This document shows, in pieces, positions 61,250-64,000 of a DNA stretch of 64,000 nucleotides. How positions within the stretch are numbered: position 1 is the stretch's first letter; the number at the start of each line of letters is the position of its first letter. The stretch comes from DATHTC01 sp963746805. GTDB lineage: Bacteria > Actinomycetota > Thermoleophilia > Gaiellales > Gaiellaceae. The position numbers and the translations under genes were made by a program. Under the pieces are notes generated by a model. That model made no database searches. It saw only the letters and a program-made list of their open reading frames with translations, and was not told the origin of the DNA. Location: assembly GCA_963746805.1 (NCBI GenBank), contig CAVVCQ010000005.1:1-64000 (forward strand), read 5' to 3'.

Positions 61250-61255
61250 TAGCAT
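61250..61255 (+). promoter_or_regulatory. Leaderless -10 box TAGCAT before the response regulator
   Basis: TAGCAT-CGGGGC-ATG, 6-base spacing. Confidence 0.45.
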
Positions 61256-61261
61256 CGGGGC

Positions 61262-61957
61262 ATGCGTGTGTTGCTCGTCGAGGACGAGCCCTACATGGCG
61301 GAAGCCATCCGCGATGGCCTACGCCTGGAAGCGATCGCGACAGACATCGCAGGTGACGGCGGCACCGCTCTGGAGCTGCTGAGCCTCAACGCCTACGACA
61401 TCGCCGTCCTCGACCGAGACGTTCCCGGACCTTCCGGCGACGAGATCGCCAACCGCATCGTCGCCTCCGGCAGCGGTATGCCGATCCTCATGCTCACCGC
61501 TGCCGACCGTCTCGACGACAAGGCCACCGGGTTCGAGCTCGGCGCCGACGACTACCTCACGAAGCCGTTCGAACTCCGAGAGCTCGTGCTCCGGCTCAGA
61601 GCGCTCGACCGCAGGCGTGCACACCACCGGCCGCCTGTGCGAGAGATCGCAGGCCTGCGGCTGGATCCGTTCCGCCGAGAGGTCCACCGCGACGGCCGCT
61701 ACGTCGCGCTGACCAGGAAGCAGTTCGCAGTGCTCGAGGTCCTCGTCGCTGCCGACGGTGGTGTCGTCAGCGCCGAAGAGCTCCTGGCGCGAGCATGGGA
61801 TGAGAACGCAGACCCGTTCACGAACGCCGTGCGCATCACGGTCTCGGGGCTGCGCAAACGCCTCGGCGAGCCCTGGATCATCGCCACCGTGGCCGGCGTC
61901 GGGTACCGCATCGACACAGGATCAGACACCGGGCGCGAGGGAGGCGACCGTGGATAG
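61262..61957 (+). CDS. OmpR/VanR-type response regulator
   Basis: 231 residues. Receiver VLLVEDEPYMAEAI with phospho-acceptor in AVLDRDVPGPSG and Lys in YLTKPFELRELV; winged-helix DNA-binding domain at about 130-222 (YVALTRKQFAVLEVLVAADG; NAVRITVSGLRKRLG; TVAGVGYRID). Overlaps the kinase gene by 8 bp. Together with the divergent vanY-like gene it forms a cell-wall-sensing unit. Confidence 0.93.
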   Translation: MRVLLVEDEPYMAEAIRDGLRLEAIATDIAGDGGTALELLSLNAYDIAVLDRDVPGPSGDEIANRIVASGSGMPILMLTAADRLDDKATGFELGADDYLTKPFELRELVLRLRALDRRRAHHRPPVREIAGLRLDPFRREVHRDGRYVALTRKQFAVLEVLVAADGGVVSAEELLARAWDENADPFTNAVRITVSGLRKRLGEPWIIATVAGVGYRIDTGSDTGREGGDRG

Positions 61958-63080
61958 GACGCCTGGATTGAGTGTTCGCCTCAAGCTCACGCTGAGCTAC
62001 GCCGGGTTCCTCATGCTTGCAGGGGCCTTGATGCTCGCCGCCGCGTGGCTCGCCGGCCAACCCGGGCAATCGTTCGAGTTCCTCCTGCGCTACGTACCCG
62101 ACGGTGTGATCAGCGCCATCGGTGGCCTGGTGCCCGGGAACAACTCCTTCCTCCTGCGCGCTTTCGCTCCGGCCGCGGCCATCGTGCTGGCGTTTCTGCT
62201 CGTGTTCGGTCTCCTGGGAGGATGGCTCCTCGCCGGCCGGATGCTCGCCCCCCTGGCTCGCATCACAGATGCCACACGCATGGCAGCGACCGGATCGCTC
62301 TCCCATCGAATCCGCCTTCCGGGCCGCAGAGACGAGTTCCGCGAACTCGCCGATGCCTTCGACGCCATGCTCACACGGCTCGAAGCACACGTCACCGAAC
62401 AGCAGCGATTCGCAGCCAACGCTTCCCACGAACTGCGCACCCCGCTGGCGATCACGCAGACACTGCTCGACGTGGCCCGCAACGATCTGAACCGCGACAA
62501 CGGCGAGCTCGTCGACCGCCTCCACGTCGTCAACAGCCGAGCGATCGACCTCACCGAAGCATTGCTCCTGCTCAGCCGCGCCGACCAACGGTCCTTCACC
62601 CGAGAACACGTCGACCTGTCCCTCATCGCGGAAGAAGCCACTGAAACGCTCCTCCCCCTTGCAGAAAAACGCGGCCTCACCATCGAGACCTCCGGCGACA
62701 TGACTCCCACCATCGGCTCGCACGCGCTCCTGCTGCAGCTGACGACGAACCTCGTGCAGAACGCGATCGTCCACAATCTGCCCGAGCCCGAACACGGCAG
62801 CGTGTGGGTCACGACCGGCGTTCACCCCAAGAATGTGGTGCTCACCGTCGAGAACACCGGCGAGAAGCTCACCCCACAGTCAGTCGCCACGCTTGTCGAG
62901 CCGTTTCTTCGCGGCAGCGAACGCATCCGCACCGACCACGCAGGTGTCGGCCTCGGCCTGGCACTCGTCAAGAGCATCACGCAAGCACACGACGGAACCC
63001 TGACCCTTACGCCCCGGGCCGCCGGCGGGCTCCGTGTCACGGTGCAACTACCCGCCGCGCCCTCGCACGCCGGCAGCTGA
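61950..63080 (+). CDS. Sensor histidine kinase (VanS-like)
   Basis: 376 residues from GTG 61950. Two membrane helices (about 15-34 and 80-105) with a 45-residue external loop, a HAMP domain (RMLAPLARITDATRMAATGS), H-box ANASHELRTPLAITQTLLDV, N-box LTTNLVQNAIVHN, and G-boxes VENTGEKL and HAGVGLGLALVKS. Phosphorylates the adjacent regulator. Codon use includes more A/T third bases than neighbouring regions. Ends before a perfect 18-bp hairpin. Confidence 0.92.
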   Translation: MDRTPGLSVRLKLTLSYAGFLMLAGALMLAAAWLAGQPGQSFEFLLRYVPDGVISAIGGLVPGNNSFLLRAFAPAAAIVLAFLLVFGLLGGWLLAGRMLAPLARITDATRMAATGSLSHRIRLPGRRDEFRELADAFDAMLTRLEAHVTEQQRFAANASHELRTPLAITQTLLDVARNDLNRDNGELVDRLHVVNSRAIDLTEALLLLSRADQRSFTREHVDLSLIAEEATETLLPLAEKRGLTIETSGDMTPTIGSHALLLQLTTNLVQNAIVHNLPEPEHGSVWVTTGVHPKNVVLTVENTGEKLTPQSVATLVEPFLRGSERIRTDHAGVGLGLALVKSITQAHDGTLTLTPRAAGGLRVTVQLPAAPSHAGS

Positions 63081-63146
63081 CGATCAGGGGAGTTGCCGCA
63101 GGCCCCGAGAGGTGCGGAGGTTCGGACGGATATCGCCGACGACCCT

Positions 63147-63185
63147 CGTACCCTTCGGCACCGTCTGACGGTGCCGAAGGGTACG
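63147..63185. terminator. Bidirectional terminator, perfect 18-bp stem
   Basis: CGTACCCTTCGGCACCGT-CTG-ACGGTGCCGAAGGGTACG: 18 paired bases and a 3-base loop between the convergent kinase and cupredoxin genes. Confidence 0.85.
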
Positions 63186-63191
63186 GGAGGT

Positions 63192-63722
63192 CTACTTCGC
63201 GATCACCGTCGACTGCATCCAGGGGTGGATCAGGCAGATGAACCGGTGCGTGCCTGCCGCCAGCGGTGCGGTCGTCACCGACCCGCCCATCGTCGCGCCG
63301 GTGCTGAAGAAGATCCCCGGCGCCTGTGCGCATTCCGGCACCGGCGTCAACCCGAGCAGCTCGTTCAGCTCGTCGACGCAGCCGCCGCCGAAAGCGGCCA
63401 CCTTCGTGAAGGTGTGGAACTCGCCGCCTCTGTTCACCGCCGTCAGCGTCCCGCCCGCGGCCACCGTGGCCGGGCCCGAGAAACGCCAGGCCGGAGCAGT
63501 GCCCTTCGCGAGCAGCTGCCCGATGAACGTGTCGAACGTGACGCCGCCACCGGGCCGCTCGCACGTGCCCTCTCCGATTGCCGCATTGAACGTGGCCGGG
63601 TCGCAGGCATCGAGCATCACGACGTTGCCGCTGCTGGGAGCAGCCAACGCGATCGACGCTGCCGCGAGCGCAACCAGCGCACCCGTAGCTGCCGTCACGG
63701 CAGCCAGACGTGTTCGCCGCAT
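63192..63722 (-). CDS. Secreted cupredoxin-like protein
   Basis: 176 residues. Signal peptide LAAVTAATGALVALAAASIA, then a domain with GGEFHTFTKV (His ligand) and the C-terminal HRFICLIHPWMQSTV supplying Cys, His and Met of a type 1 copper site. Two further Cys pairs (LDACD/GTCER; GGCVDE/PECAQ) may form disulfides. ATG 63722 with AGAGGAA 6-7 bases upstream. Distinct in sequence from the tandem cupredoxin at 38178-38837. Confidence 0.82.
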   Translation of the reverse strand: MRRTRLAAVTAATGALVALAAASIALAAPSSGNVVMLDACDPATFNAAIGEGTCERPGGGVTFDTFIGQLLAKGTAPAWRFSGPATVAAGGTLTAVNRGGEFHTFTKVAAFGGGCVDELNELLGLTPVPECAQAPGIFFSTGATMGGSVTTAPLAAGTHRFICLIHPWMQSTVIAK

Positions 63723-64000
63723 GTCCGTTCCTCTCTCCCCCCGGTTGCCAACCGGGCGACTACCCGCAGAGGCGCGACGCTACTACGTGGCCGGGCGAAA
63801 AGATAGGCACACGACGTGGCGTACTTCCCTCGCGGTCGGCATGTGCAGTGTCGCGCCTGAACGATGGCCGGCCGCGCCCGACAGTCGTGGACAACGCCGG
63901 CCGAAAAGCCGCTTTTCATGGGCGGAGCACGAGCCTCGTTTCGCCTGCTTCAGACCCCGTTCTGCTGACATGCCGCTGACATCACGTCGAAGTCAGTCGA
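63723..64000. other. Intergenic end of window, no gene seen
   Basis: 278 bases with short open frames only, none with a convincing start, ribosome site or codon bias. Presumably the promoter region of the cupredoxin gene and of a gene beyond the window. Confidence 0.5.

Noticed and set aside
60510..63080. Vancomycin resistance operon
   Set aside because: Only VanY-, VanR- and VanS-like genes are present; no ligase, dehydrogenase or VanX-type dipeptidase.

Overview
The window is chromosomal DNA from a very GC-rich actinobacterium. Nearly every codon ends in G or C, GTG and TTG starts are common, and many genes lack a Shine-Dalgarno site but carry a TANNNT box 6-10 bases before the start codon, the signature of leaderless transcripts. 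Gene content (SigB/SigF-type sigma factor, Phage_holin_3_6/DUF3618/YihY membrane cluster, DUF11-FecR-like secreted protein, two membrane-tethered ECF sigma factors) would fit a deep actinobacterial lineage such as Thermoleophilia. That placement is inference. No tRNA, rRNA, CRISPR array, transposase or prophage was seen.

Layout: 1-3.2 kb holds two secreted repeat/proline-rich proteins on the minus strand, both broken by many frame changes. 3.3-12.2 kb: sigma factor, RHH-membrane protein, SpoIID-like protein, biotin carboxylase, ureohydrolase, SCP2 protein, MFS exporter, acyl-CoA dehydrogenase, Kelch protein. 12.2-17.8 kb: complete oppABCDF peptide importer. 18-24.5 kb: CstB-like persulfide dioxygenase/rhodanese, alpha/beta hydrolase, threonine dehydratase, MeaB GTPase, MFS, HisC. 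24.8-28.7 kb: two paralogous ECF sigma factors fused to their own zinc-finger, membrane and exported tails, flanking an MFS gene. 28.8-35.1 kb: 2-oxoacid dehydrogenase operon E1a-E1b-E2-(VOC-APH-GNAT)-E3. 35.1-38.9 kb: small membrane/stress proteins and a tandem cupredoxin. 38.9-42.2 kb: pheST with a possible leader-peptide control region. 42.4-47.9 kb: methyltransferase, LemA-DUF2207 pair, GMC oxidoreductase with subunit 3. 48-52.1 kb: trmH-rplT-rpmI-infC-thrS translation cluster with an attenuator-like leader. 52.3-60.5 kb: CBS protein, PAP2 protein, secreted adhesin-like protein, methyltransferase, NarL regulator, fasciclin lipoprotein, M14 carboxypeptidase. 60.5-63.1 kb: VanY/VanR/VanS-like set with a less GC-biased sequence, closed by a perfect 18-bp hairpin, then a cupredoxin.

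The most unusual things are: a 20-bp palindromic element sitting in frame inside two unrelated genes; a 165-bp imperfect palindrome between gmc and trmH; the recurrent leaderless-promoter pattern (about 15 genes); the paired sigma-anti-sigma-membrane fusions; an infC frame that reads through all of rpmI; and a pheST leader with competing hairpins. Frameshifts are frequent (repeat proteins, CstB-like gene, one ECF sigma, PAP2, a methyltransferase, M14 peptidase), which suggests residual indel errors in a long-read or metagenomic assembly as much as true pseudogenes.
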